Shown here piece by piece: positions 44,009 through 56,530 of a stretch of DNA of 64,000 nt. Origin of the DNA: Melitaea cinxia (lineage: Eukaryota; Arthropoda; Insecta; Lepidoptera; Nymphalidae); assembly GCF_905220565.1 (NCBI RefSeq), contig NC_059399.1, forward strand, positions 11,336,501 to 11,400,500, read 5' to 3'. The notes below the pieces were generated by a model that was not told where the DNA came from, ran no database searches, and worked only from the letters and a program-made list of their open reading frames with translations. Both the position numbers and the translations under genes were made by a program. Positions within the stretch are counted from its first letter, which is position 1, and each line of letters starts with the position of its first letter.

Positions 44009-44062
44009 TGTTGATCAAATTTAAATACGACCACATAACGAGCACTAGTTTTCTACTACTCG

Positions 44063-45180
44063 GTCTGATCTTTATTTCTGTGTTTTAATGTTTAGTAAGT
44101 GATTCTTGTTACAAAAATGTCTTATTTATTCCTTCTGGTCACTGGTTTGACTTCTAAGCAATACAAAATATGTTTTTGGAAGAGAATAAATATTCGGACG
44201 TATTCGTGATATATAATGGTTTAAAAACATTTTCGAAATATTCGTCAAGATGAAATTGGTTGTGATGAATTTGGTAATGACTTTGGTACTTGTGAAGTAT
44301 AAAAAAAATGTGAAAATTTAGTCTTCTGTAGTTCTGAGTTTTAATCTCGCTTCACTATTATAATAATTAACTGAGCAACTAGAGGTGTTTATACAATCCA
44401 TCACAACAGATCGGTTACCAATACCGTGCATTTAAAAGTCTTGTCAACCATTACAAGGAAACTGCGGAAAAAGAAAAGTCAGATAAAAGTGTAACAAAAG
44501 TAGTTTTACTAACAAGTGTTTTGCTACTTTCACAATAAGATTCCGTACCTTCCAAGTTTTTACAGCTCTTCTAATTAGAGTTGCTATGGTGGTTTGAAGC
44601 TAAACGACTTTACTGTCGATACCAATGGAAAGAATTGTGTTATATTCCCGCTTTGTACGTGTTAAGCATCTTAATATAGCAATAAAAAAACAATATAGAT
44701 TTTTTTTATCGTTGTGAAATCTTTTGTGTTATTGGATAGAGAAATAACGTACATTTCTTCGTGTGAAATAAAAAGGTTCAGCAACCGTTCTTAGAGGTTC
44801 CTAATTGATTTGGGTTTTTCGATTCCTGCTATTATTAGTTCACTTAGTTCATTAGTGATACATATAGGTATGTATAACATGTTAAATTTTCTATTAAGAT
44901 GAATGTCTAAGATCAGCTTATCTTGTGGATTACAAGAATGAAAAATACTTTACTGTACCTACACCAAGTATTGTAAATACATTATAATAGGCAGTTTTAT
45001 CGTTAATAAATTTTTTATACATACTCGTATATAAATTTAAAATTATTAACTTTTAAAATTTAAAATAATACAAAACTTCCACTGCAAAACGCAAAAATCA
45101 AAGTAAAAATTCAAGCGTTATTATTCTAAGAATAATATAATTGCTTATATTCTGAGAATAATAATGTATTATAAATGTCG
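44063..45180. other. AT-rich DNA, nothing recognised
   Basis: No coding, RNA gene or known repeat recognised on either strand. Confidence 0.4.
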
Positions 45181-45405
45181 GAGCCACCTCGCTGCTCCAC
45201 TGCGGGTTTGCGGATATATATGCTATGAGTAACGATGGTGTTTATGATAAAAAACGGGATCGAGAGCTTAACGTAGTCACTGTGGGCAGACCCACAGGGA
45301 CAGACGGAAAGAAATATTTGAACAAATACAAATATCCATTCCAGACGAGAATCGAACCCGCGACTGCCGCTTTTTTGCTCCTACACCCACCATTACACAA
45401 GAGCT
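45181..45405 (-). mobile_element. tRNA-derived SINE, diverged copy
   Basis: GAGCCACCTCGCTGCTCCAC ... GGATATATATGCTATGAGTA ... GACCCACAGGGACAGACGGA ... AATCGAACCCGCGAC (box B on the minus strand at about 45350-45363). Same family as 21081-21428. Confidence 0.78.
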
Positions 45406-46210
45406 GTTGATTTTATTAACAAGCATGATGTATATATGTACGCGCCTAACATTTATGTAACGATTAACGTTATTTATAAAATCGATAGACCACATCAAAA
45501 TATATTAGTGTGATGAAAATAAACTACAAATAAATATCACCTGAACCGACTTAAACGCTACTACAGAGACTGTACAGGTGGCTGCGGTGTCGTTGAAAGC
45601 TATAAAGTATGTTCTATGCGCTTGTGCAATGGACACATTTTACTCTCTTTACCGTCTGATAAAGTCCGACAGTCCTTTGTTCTCGAGCTGTTCTTTAAAA
45701 TTTAAAAGCGGTCCTTGCAGTAAATTCACCTTCGCCGCCCTGCCTCCCATCCGAGATACCGAGCGATGAATAAATTATAACCACAAGTGTGTCTCGTGTA
45801 TATCGAAAGGCGATCTCTCTAAAAGATTTTTATGTCTCACTTTTTGTTACTCGCGAGTTAAATTTTAATTATTTAATTTGCGTAGAAAAAGGGTAATTTC
45901 GAATAGAACAGTGGGATTGAAATGTCTTACGACCGCTTTTATATTCTTTATCTGCTATTGTACTCTGGACTTTATAGCGAGAGAGTTTATACAATGGCTT
46001 ACAGGTTAACTTATATATGTACAATACGGTGACTATTTTTAATAAATTTTCTATTATTAAATTTAATGAAATGCATTCTATTTATGTGTAGTTAGTTTAT
46101 AATTTTACTGATATATTAGTTTTTTACTAAGAGTAAAAATAGCTTTCAAGTTTATAAAACATTTAGAAGTGACAAGGGGTCGCGGATATGTTTGGATTAG
46201 TTTTGAGTGT

Positions 46211-46254
46211 GAGAAACGTTAACATGACTTGTGTATGTCATGTTAACGTCTCTC
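46211..46254. other. Hairpin 1
   Basis: ACGTTAACATGAC (46216-46228) and GTCATGTTAACGT (46237-46249) are perfect inverted arms with an 8-base loop. GAGA/TCTC extends the stem after one mismatch. Confidence 0.75.
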
Positions 46255-46444
46255 TTTCCACATTTATGAATATTTAGTAGCAATCGCCCGCGGCTCCGCC
46301 TGCGTAGAAATTGATAATATTTACATAGAGGGACTAAAGTAGTGTATAAAACATTAAATCACAACAATTCACGACCTCTTTGTACCACATTTATGGTTCA
46401 CCTTTCGTGCGTTAGAACTACCAGACTGCTGGCAAAGCTCGCTC

Positions 46445-46500
46445 TTAATTACGCTTCATGGAAAAGTCGTCTAAAAAACACTCTTCCATGAAGCGTAAGA
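46445..46500. other. Hairpin 2
   Basis: TTACGCTTCATGGAA (46449-46463) and TTCCATGAAGCGTAA (46484-46498) are perfect 15-bp inverted arms. AGT/ACT adds three pairs after one mismatch. Confidence 0.8.
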
Positions 46501-46863
46501 AAGAAGTTAAGAAACCTCATTCATATCATTCTTAAGCCATTTTTAGGTAATTTCGGTAATATAAACTAATATCCAATTTTACGATACAGAATTTCCGTAA
46601 ACGCTGGGATAATTATTTATACTAGTGGTCTCTTAGAGGTCGACATTCGACCATAATTAAAGATTTAAATATAAAAAAAAAAAAAAAATAATGAACATAA
46701 AGAACCTTTTTTTAAAAAATTTCTACAGACTACAGACTTTCACAATTAACAAATATAGTAAAAGAGTATATAATATGCGTGTTTCAAATACATGGTAGTA
46801 TGTGTGACGTTTTTTTATTTATTTTATATATTTTTATATATAATTAAAAAAAAATCCTTCTCT

Positions 46864-47337
46864 ATATCTATACATATAATAAAATGGTAGGAAAGTCAGA
46901 ACTGTTCACTGAATATTTTTTTAAAAGAATACTTGGGATGTGATCTACAATCGATATCGAAGCCAAAAATATAATTTTTAGAATTTTTGTCTGTTTGTCT
47001 GTTTGTCTGTTTGTCTGTTTGTCTGTATGTATGTCCGGGATAAACTCAAAAAGTACTGCATGGATTTACTCCAAATTTGGCACGAATATTATTAAGAAGT
47101 CGGGTCAACATATAGGCTACATATTATCACGCTATCACCTACGGGGAACGAGCAGTGAACCTTTATTTCTTCAACGCATTCTGTAACAAAGTGTAATCTA
47201 ACGGCGCATATTTGAATGTTGTTGTTATTATGTTAATAACCACGCTATAAGCTAGCTTCACACTATAAATGAAGACTTTCTGTAGTATATTTAGTATCAG
47301 CATTGTACCCGTGCGAAGCCGTGGCGGGTCGCTAGTA
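46864..47337 (-). repeat. Dispersed repeat 'CTAGCGACCCGCC', inverted copy
   Basis: Inverted match to 13085-13534. Contains a (GTCTGTTT)n array at 46988-47025 and ends GCGAAGCCGTGGCGGGTCGC. Adjoining 46592-46800 and 47340-47450 are further dispersed-repeat pieces also seen, inverted, at 58020-58380. Confidence 0.75.
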
Positions 47338-47450
47338 AACTATAAGTGTGCAAAATTTCACACTCCTCTATCCGCGCAATTTTCGTAAAAAGGGGTACAA
47401 AGTTTTTGCTTCACGTATTAATAAATAGATAATATACAACCAAACTTCTA

Positions 47451-48655
47451 AAAATTCTACTTCTGATATGACAGAAAAACATTTTAGACATATTTTGCAA
47501 GAAAAATACACTTGATTATTTCTTTAATTATTTATTTTTAAGCAACACTTAGGTATAAATAAATTATAATCTGGGTCTAAAAATAAAGGTTAATATAATT
47601 TTTTCGTTGAATATCATTTTCGTTGAATAGAAAGCTACAAAAAAATAATAATAATAATTACTAAAAGAAATCTCTCATGCACGTTTCTTGTAAATAAATA
47701 TGGGTAGATTTTATGAGTAGTACACTCATAACTGTGTCATAATATCTAGGTTATTCATAAATATTGAAGGTTTTAGTAGATCTGTGGTGTATACGTGTCT
47801 ACCACGGTTCCACAAGGCATCCCAACGGTATCTCATGGTTGTAAATACATCAAGGACCCGTGGTTAGCACGAGGGTAACACGTCGTTAGCTTAGAGGTAT
47901 GTCTAGGTTCCATGAGGCATCTCAATGACATTAGATATTTTAATAAGTACCACCATCAGAATTATATGTTAAAAAAATTACAATGAGTTACTTTATTTCG
48001 TATGAAATATATTTATAATTATTCTTAAAGGTAGTTACAGCATGCGCTTTAGATAATTCAGTTATGTGTTAAAAAAAATAAACATTCAGGGTTCGTTTTT
48101 CAACTTTCATTATGATTCATATATAGTAAAGACGACAATCCGATGTTAAACACATGCCCCGTGATTTTATTTATGTATCGCTTTAATTGAATTAAAAAGA
48201 GAGGAATAAAGTGTAGTATGTGATCAGCTGACTCCATTTGACATTTGTTAACCTCCGACAGAAGAAGAGGGATGTTATAAATTTGACGCGAATGCATGTC
48301 TGTGTATCTGTCTGCGGTATCGTAGCTCTCGCATGGATTGATCGATTTCGATTTTTTTCCGGTGTAAACGAGTTTACTTGTGGAGGTTATTTTGAAGAGT
48401 TTCTTACTTATTCCTTGAAAAGAGCTCTTTTCAAAAATGATGTAAGGTGTTGAAATGTGCATGAAATGTAGTTAGTTTTTATTTTGGTTGGATTGTTTGC
48501 GTAGGTAGTTTTAAATTTTTTAAATTAATAGTTATTTTAATTAAATCTTCTTTTTATTTCTGCCGTCATTCGCTTGATATTTGAGTAACATAATACTTTT
48601 AATTTGCAGGATTTTATTTAAAGTCAAAATATATACATTTATTTAGGAGATTTAG
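47451..48655. other. AT-rich DNA, nothing recognised
   Basis: 47780-47935 has two similar units (GGTTCCACAAGGCATCCCAA and GGTTCCATGAGGCATCTCAA), probably an old repeat. A 120-codon minus-strand open frame at 48100-48462 has no recognised motif. Confidence 0.4.
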
Positions 48656-48943
48656 TTACTTTATATGTTGTAAAATGTGTATCTTTGTGTTACCAATAGA
48701 GGTTTTATATTCGCCATCATTGTTGCGTTCAAAGCTTGTAGCTACTTGCTCTAAAGTGGGATTAAAATTGCAGCGGAGCAGCTGCCGGCACGCAGGATAA
48801 AGTGTTAGTTTACTGCATATTGCTGGGTAACTGTTGCCTTCGATTCGCTTTGTTAAAAATTTCACTGATGTTATTAAATCCATTGAATGCTTGCCTAAGT
48901 TTTTGTATTTGACACCGTTGATAATATAGCCAGTAGTATTCAT
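48656..48943 (-). CDS. Unidentified 95-codon open frame
   Basis: ATG at 48943, stop TAA-type end at 48656. Encodes a Cys-containing, balanced sequence (TKRIEGNSYPAICSKLTLYP, then ACRQLLRCNFNPTLEQVATS). Its amino-acid use is more protein-like than the AT-driven frames around it, but I recognise no family and see no clear splice partners. It could be a short gene, an exon, or a piece of an unrecognised transposon. Confidence 0.25.
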   Translation of the reverse strand: MNTTGYIINGVKYKNLGKHSMDLITSVKFLTKRIEGNSYPAICSKLTLYPACRQLLRCNFNPTLEQVATSFERNNDGEYKTSIGNTKIHILQHIK

Positions 48944-48949
48944 ATGACT

Positions 48950-51900
48950 TCCAATTTTAATAGACTTAGACCGAAATTTATTAAAAAAAAATATATAATA
49001 TATATTTCACGTATTTCACAGATACTTGACAAATTATTTTTTACTTAATTATACATGTATATTGAATAATGTGTAACCTGAATCGATCCGAAGAATTTTT
49101 AAAATTGTACCGGTCATGTATGATTCGAAATTGCGTACGAAAAAAATCATAGTATCAATCAGTATTAAATACGATTTTGTACAAAGATTTACTACACACA
49201 CTTAACTTTTTTTTTTTAATTTCTTAACTTGTAAAACATCTGTTTTACTCTACCTGTGAAATTTTTTGTTGTCCTTTTATTTCTGTTTAAATTGAACAGA
49301 CACAACCAGTGACAGATAGATTATTGTATATCGAATTCATAGTAAAGAGATTCGTATTTTGAAGTTATGAGTACGAGGAAAATATATTTTACTGCAATAT
49401 TTATTTGTTATAACAATAATGCTTTTACTATAGGGAAGTAGTTATACTTGATTAAGTAAAACTGATGACAAAGCTTAAGTCACAAAAGGCGTTCTCGATC
49501 TTTCTTTATCATTTGCTTCGATTTTGATTTAATGTTCTTTGAGGTTATTACTGAAACCCTCCGGGATGGCCTTGCTTAATGAAGTCGCAAATGAAATTTA
49601 CTGTAGTTAAAGGAGCAAATTAAATTTGATTAGAAACTTTTTCAACTAGCGTATAAAACTTCACAGTTTAATTTTTTATTAATTTATATTCTTTAGTGAA
49701 ATATTACCTTAAAGTCCTTAAATATTCAAATTTGGTGATAATAAGTGTGATGTAGTATTTATATAAGTTAATACTCTTTGTTTACTTAATAGCTTAGAAT
49801 CAGGTATAGGTAGGATCTGATTAGGAGATATATATCTTTGATTTACAAGTATATTTAATTTTTCAATCATTTTTGTAAAAGACTATAACTTTTACATAAC
49901 ATGTACGTTATAAAGTTCATTTGATACACACATGATATATGCTTATACCCACCAATCTGCTCTACTTTTGTAATAAATAGTTAACATATTGTCTTTTTGC
50001 TAGCTTAGCTTTTAAAATAAAAGTCATATATACGTGTAATTCAATAAAAAACAATATTAATATCATTTATCGGAAAAAACTACTGAAATGTAACGAACGA
50101 ACGAAAAGAAACGAGAAAGACTTTTCTTTCTTTTCTTTCTTTTTTTCTTCTTTTTCTTATCGATTTTGAGCAAGGCGCAAATAGGTATGAGAATTCACAC
50201 TTTATTGAACCTCGTTAATAGAAAAGCAAATCTACTGTGTGCGAAGGTAATAATACAGATTTCTACTCGGTAAAGATCTTCAGTCGAACCAAGCGTGAAA
50301 ACTTCCGGCTTTTTAAACAGCACAAAACTTGTTAAAAACTTCGCATTGATTTTATGAACGGTAAGACGGTAACTTGGAGTTGGGGATACATTGCCTTTAA
50401 CCAAAGCCTTCGTATAGCCGAAGAAGAAAAGTTAGATAACCTAACGTAAGTTGTTTGTAACAACAAGCGCTTTCCTAGGACTAAGATTTGTTACAATGCA
50501 ACTTTTACAGTTCTTTTGATTGTTGTTGCTGTGACGGTTTAGAGCAATGAATTTCGGGTTTATATTTTGGCTTTACTGTATAAAGATGTTACTGTAATTT
50601 ATTAAAGAAAGTAATAATTTTAGATGAATTATAATTCACAAATGATTCTTCGTGTATATTGAACATATTGGATTGGATGGGTCATAGCGTAGTTTTTAGA
50701 ACGTAAATAAAAAATTTAAGGCTAATTTTAATAACCCGTTTTTGTAACATTAAATGTGATTTATATTTAAATTTTAATACCATTTAAAAAATAAAATTAT
50801 AACGATAAATTATAAAAATAAATATAAGAAAAAATAGATTATTAGGTGTTCTCAATAGAGAAAAATGTCGTAAAAAAACTCCGTATGTATGTGTAAACGT
50901 AATTTTCATGTGTAACCGAAAATCTTCCTCACTTTGTTTTACAAAACATTCGGAATCTGGTTTTTTGTTGTTAAAAAAATAATGATGGATTGATGTAGAA
51001 AGTTAATTGAGATAGGAATTTTATTGAAGAATATTTGGCATTGCAAGAATGTTGGCAAACTTGACCTCCCAGGACCTCCCAGACCCTTTGGTAGGACTGA
51101 CCACAGAAACACGGTATTCACATTTGGCTCTTTTATAAAGTTGATGCTCTTTTATGAAGTTGGTACATCAACAGTCGTACTGCTCCAGATTTTGAAGAAA
51201 TTACCGTTTCCTTTCTCAATAATGTGGCTGTGATTTTCTGTAAGTTGTTCAGACAATTTTCCAGTAGTGCTACTCTAGATATGGAACAAGATATTTACTA
51301 AATCTAATTCCAAATTGAAAACCTATAGGGTCTAGTGGGTATTTGATTAAATTAAAAATACGTTCCAAGCTAAAATATGTTCAGCTAAACGCTTTTTTCA
51401 GTATTTTATCCAGGGCGAGTTTTAACAAAAAATGAGTTTGAGTTAATTTTTGGTTACCGAATATTAGCTCTATGTTACAAATGTTTTTTAAATCTAAATA
51501 TATAGCAAAGAGAGGTTGTGTGTGATCTTAAAGGACTAACTAAGGGTCCTATGTAAAATTTCACATTCTTCCTTATTCTAATCCCTCACGTGTAGAATAT
51601 ATGTTGACTGTTCATTTTAATACAGTTACATATAAAATATTACATCCTAAATACATTAGTAAAAATTATGCCAGTAACAAAAACAAATTGAAAAATATAT
51701 TTAATAAAAATGTTAAATCTTAGTTACTTTATCTTTTTTCTCGATCTTGATTTAGCGCCCTTTGAGGTCATTATTGCGGCTCACCGGAATGGCCGCGCTT
51801 AATGAAGTCGTGAAAGAAAATTGAGTGTAGTTAAAGGGGCGAATTTAATTCGATTTCAAACTTTTTAAACGAATGTCTCACTCCCAAAACCCCGACGTCG

Positions 51901-53035
51901 AAAGAAGGCAAAAAGTTCAAGCAAAGAATGGCACTGTCGTTCATGGTTAATTAAAATAAATTATTCACCGGGTACCTAAATAGATAGACTGCCGCCATCA
52001 TGTTTTCAGCTGGTAAAATGAAATCGAGTTTCTTAAATGAACTGGCTACTGACTTGGAAATTTAATATAAAATGAATTCGTAATTTTAGTGTATATTCTT
52101 AATGAGCTTGATTGTAAAATATGATACATCCTTAATTAAAAGCTATGATGTTGTATATTCTAAAACACAAAAGCTGTATTTGAGTTAATTACGAAACTTT
52201 AACATAAGCACGTTAAAACAATGTCACATAGTTACTCTGCCGCATGTTAGTGAGCTTATTGAAGTTGATGTTTTGTCAACAACTTTTTAGGTTTGCTTCA
52301 ACTACAAAAAATATTACAACCTTAACCGTATTGATATATATCTTTCTTGTATTCTCCATCCTATGTAACTTTAGCGAAAAAGCTGTATCCTACCGGCACA
52401 AATAAAATTCAAAACAATAATATGCACAAAACATCTTTAGTTTTAGTTCATTTTTACAAATCCTTAAAATTGCTACTACAGTTTTGTTTTTTTTTTTTTA
52501 TATTGATTCAATGTTTTTTACTCAGACTAAGTAGCACAAAAATAAATATTAATTTTAAGCTAATTGTGAACCATTTCGCAACTGACTTCAGGTCACTTTA
52601 ACTTTTTAAAGACCGGGAGTAGGAAAGTTAGACTAAAGAACTTGACTTACTGTTAGCAACAAGTATCCCGTGGTTCGATTGTTCGGAACAACTTTTTGCA
52701 GTGATTTCTGTCCTCTTCGATATTTTAAAAGTATAATTTTAAAGACACTGGGTACTCAATTATGTTCACTTATACGAGTATATGCAAAAGTTTGATATAT
52801 ATTGATGTAACAATTTTGTGAAATTACTCTTAGATATAGAGAAATTAAATTTTTAATATAAACTACGGAACTGAGGAGTTTTTTTTTTAGAAAATGATTT
52901 TGAGAACGAAAGATCGAGAACGCTCTCAATTAGTTCAATAATGAATCAGTTCAAGTGAACAGTTAAGCTGCTTAGCTGCGTGGTTGCTTATACAATTATA
53001 CATGCAGAAGTATTTTATATGTTGTATAACTATAT
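48950..53035. other. AT-rich intergenic DNA with one diverged internal duplication
   Basis: No gene recognised. 49495-49650 and 51745-51890 are related (see finding). 50100-50155 is a GAAA/CTTT-rich purine-pyrimidine tract. Confidence 0.45.
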
Positions 53036-53165
53036 ATATCCCCCTGCTGGGTATAGGCCTCTTTCTCCATATAGGAGAAGGATGAGCTTAATCCACCACT
53101 CTGCTACTATGAGAACCAGGTATTAATAACCGGGACCGGCTTAGCGTGCTCTCCAAAACTTTACC
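53036..53165 (-). repeat. SINE tail fragment
   Basis: CCCCCTGCTGGGTATAGGCC, TCCATATAGGAGAAGGATGA and GCTTAGCGTGCTCTCCAAAA match the 21081-type SINE with internal loss. Confidence 0.7.
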
Positions 53166-53734
53166 AGACCGGTTGTATATTTTAGAATGTTTAATTAATT
53201 ATTACCTTTTAGACATTTTAGAACAGGTGAAAAAAATCAAAATAAAATGGAATGGATGTAGCAGTGTGTATAAAAACTTACAATTTTTTAAGAAAAGGTG
53301 CGTATCAAGGCCAGAGTAGACAATTTAAAGGTCTTCGAGCTGTACCTAAATGATTGACTAAAAGTCGTCCTCTTTTCAATAAAATGTTAATCCAAATAAA
53401 CTTGACGTTTTGGTTTAGTACTTTAACGTGAAAAATATAGACAATTTTTTTTTATACAATAGGCTATTAGCAATGTTACACTTTTTATAATACTATATAA
53501 CTACTATGAGTTGACTGGAAGAGATTATTTTCAACCATAAATCCACCTTTGCTATAAACCGTATAGTGCTTATTTATTTTATTTATTTATTTTATATGTT
53601 ATGTTTCTGTATTTTTTTAAGAGCTATAAAGTATTTTATCAAGTATCATGCATTCTCCTCTCAGTTCTTTTTTGTAAAGTAAATGTAAAAAGAATTTTTG
53701 TAAGCTGACATCAGTTAGTCAATCAGTCAGTAAG

Positions 53735-53840
53735 TTCAGCCTATTGCAGTCCACTGTTGGGAATATGCCTGCCCAATGCCCAAGTTCGCGCCAGACATCC
53801 CGCAGTCCTCATCCAGCCTACACCGGCAATCTTAGGCTGA
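53735..53840 (-). repeat. RTE LINE 3'-end fragment
   Basis: Minus strand reads GCCGGTGTAGGCTGGATGAG ... GTGGACTGCAATAGGCTGAA, the same 3' end as 54393-54720. A further short CAGCCTATTCC piece lies at 53914-53940. Confidence 0.7.
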
Positions 53841-54392
53841 CATCATAAACAGAAAACTAATAATTGCCAATGTTGGAAATAATTAAACATCATCGGTACT
53901 GATTATATATCACTTCAGCCTATTCCAGCGGTGGGCTGGACATATATATTTTTCAAATTTATTTTGCAATAAAACTTTACGAAGTATTTATTTATTTAAC
54001 AATTTATGTACCCTACGAGAGCAAAAGGAAATAGCTCTTATAAACAATGCTGGTACAAAGGCACTACTTATCCCATGATGGAATCTCTTTCAGAAGTCCT
54101 GCCACAGGAAACTTATAAAACAGTCGCAAAATTAGCGTGTACAATCTAAACATATAGATAATAAAAATATAATATATAATAAATAAATAATTATACAATA
54201 TATAAATGCACACATACATAATAATGTATACACACGTTGATACAAATAATATGATACTTATACATACACACAGACACATATACGATACATAATATACTAC
54301 ATACGATAATATATTCTAATATGCATAAGGACACTTAATTAAATTGATTTTAGACTAGGATTGGTTAAGGTAGAATTTTCTCACTCACAAGT

Positions 54393-54725
54393 AATGAATG
54401 CTTGGGGTTTCTTTCCAAGATAGGATTAGAAATGAGACTATCCGCGAGAGAACGAAAGTAACCGACATAGCCCACGAAGTTGAAGTGGCAGTGGGCTGGT
54501 CATCTGTGTTGCAGGACAGATGGCCGGTAGAGCAGACGGGTCCTGGAATGGAGACCACGTCTTGGAAAACGCAGTGTGGGACGTCCTCCGGCCTGTTGGA
54601 TCGACGATCTACGTAAGACTGCCGGTGTAGGCTGGATGAGGCTTGCAGAAAACCGGGATATCTGGCGCGAGCTTGGGGAGGCCTATGTCCAGAAGTTGAC
54701 TGCAATAGGTTAAGCTGACTGACTG
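54393..54725 (+). pseudogene. RTE-like LINE 3'-end fragment with coding remnant
   Basis: Frames give RNETIRERTKVTDIAHE, then LKWQWAGHL, then WIDDLRKTAGVGWMRLAENR and IWRELGEAYVQKLTAIG, the usual C-terminal end of insect RTE-type reverse transcriptases. A small deletion shifts frame after HEV. Ends AAGCTGACTGACTGACTGA, a (TGAC)n tail. Confidence 0.8.
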
Positions 54726-56530
54726 ACTGAAGTAATATTCAATTACAATAACAGTAATAACAATTCTTTATCTGAAACATTTTAATTTCATTAAAATAGT
54801 GAATGCAGATGTCTGTGAATACATATACTCGTATATATAATTACGTAGGTCGTAGTACCTACAATGCTTGTTATGGAAAGTTACTTTTTGTTTTGTTAAT
54901 TTATGTTATTGGCTGTGGGGACGCGATAAGTTATGTAGGTGTTTCCCTCTTTTTCAAAATACTAAAAAATGTTATTTAATGTTCGCAATATCCTGTGTGG
55001 ATGTAGATTATCTACGGTTCAAATAATTATTTATTTAAATTGCAGGTTTTAAAAATTGCAAAAAAATATACCCTAAGTATGTTATATCAACGATTTTTGA
55101 CAAAAGAAAAGACGAATTTTATTATGATACGTGTACTTACCCGGATATTATTTTTACCTTGAGCAATGTACAATTTAAGACCCAATACCGACATTATATA
55201 AGATTTTGTGGATGGGTGTAAACTTTTGTGTATCAATTTCTTTAATAACAGCTTTTGTTTTGAATATCGTCGTCGACAATCATAAACCGCTTTTAACACA
55301 TTTTACTGTTAATATCTCTCTGTTATATACTTTTGAGCAAATGTCTCTCAAATACAGGATGATTGGAGCATAGTCCGACACTTCGAGGCATGCTGGAATT
55401 ATTTACAAGGACCAACTAAGTAACAATAATTATAAAAAAATTCAGATCGATCATAAAATCGAATCTACGGCAGTCTACGTTAATGAATTTTCATCACCAA
55501 TACACCACAATAAGAATAAATTTAGCTTTACGTAAATATCATGTAAAAGAAAAGTGTAAAGATGGAGTAAAAAATATATACGATAGTTGACATAGAAGGT
55601 GAAGGGTAAAGTGTTAGTTTTATTATAAAAAGTCTATTGAAGCATCACATCTTGGAGAATTTCAAAAACTACGCAACGTATAACCAATGATTAATTCATT
55701 ATACAAGTAATATCTCTATATGTATTTCGGCAAATTAGAAGAAAAATGGATCTTGTTTTATGCCTTCCATTTCCTGTACTAATGAAACTGTGAAAAATCC
55801 GCGTCATGAGTGACGGTAAATTTATTACGCGAGCTCGAAGGTAGCAAAAACCGGTTTTCCGTGCATAATTTTTATCCGTTAGGTTAACAAAAAAAAAAGA
55901 AAAGACCTTTGACATTTTTATAGCTTAGGTGTCCCCCTATAAAAAAGAGATACAAAAGACACATATATCTGACTTATTACTTACCTGTAACCATTTAGAA
56001 GATAATTCGATCGATATGTTTATGGTGATGTTTGTTTTTTTTAAAACACTTTTTGAAATTTGGTTTTTGTTTCATTTAAATATTGGAAATTCAGAGCAAA
56101 TTCGACGGATTTTTTATTAAATAAATTTAATATCTACAATTTTTATTTTTGGATTATCCGTTTACTTCTGTCGATATATAAAATGTTGTATTTTTAAATT
56201 CAATACAATTAAGTCTTAACTCAAGTGCCAATGTTATTACTGATTTCTCAAACCAATTTTAGATATTTCCGTATAATAAAGTCGATGGGGACAAAAATAA
56301 ATATTAATACAGAACTCATTATATATTAGCTACGGCACTGATTAATTGGAGCAAATATGAACATAACGAGTATTCGAACTTGAAACGAATAAATTCGCGA
56401 GAGACGTCTTGTACGTAAGAAACATGGTGGGTACATAATTAGGTTGTAATATATTAACTTAATAATACAATTGTAATAATATAAGCGCGCTAAGTTCTAC
56501 GAAGTTTTGTGAATAAATTATACTTATTTT
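54726..56530. other. AT-rich DNA, nothing recognised
   Basis: No coding, RNA gene or repeat identified. Confidence 0.4.

Larger units (their letters stand above)
35299..44062 (-). mobile_element. MITE-like element split by the gypsy insertion
   Basis: 35299-35412 (CTCGTAAACGAAAAAAAAAACGACTTCAA...) is the minus-strand end of the AACCGACTTC family. The sequence resumes at 44009 (TGTTGATCAAATTTAAATAC, then ACCACATAACGAGCACTAG) in the right order. Only these two flanking pieces belong to it. Confidence 0.7.
45406..46590. other. Non-coding DNA with two perfect-stem hairpins
   Basis: No gene recognised. 46266-46330 has a short CAATCGCCCGCGGCTCCGCC piece resembling the CCCGCG repeat heads. The hairpins are listed separately. 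Confidence 0.45.

Noticed and set aside
45578..45769. 63-codon + strand frame
   Set aside because: No homology recognised, no splice support, length expected by chance.
46988..47025. Regular short repeats considered as a CRISPR-like array
   Set aside because: Simple (GTCTGTTT)n microsatellite without spacers, in eukaryotic DNA.
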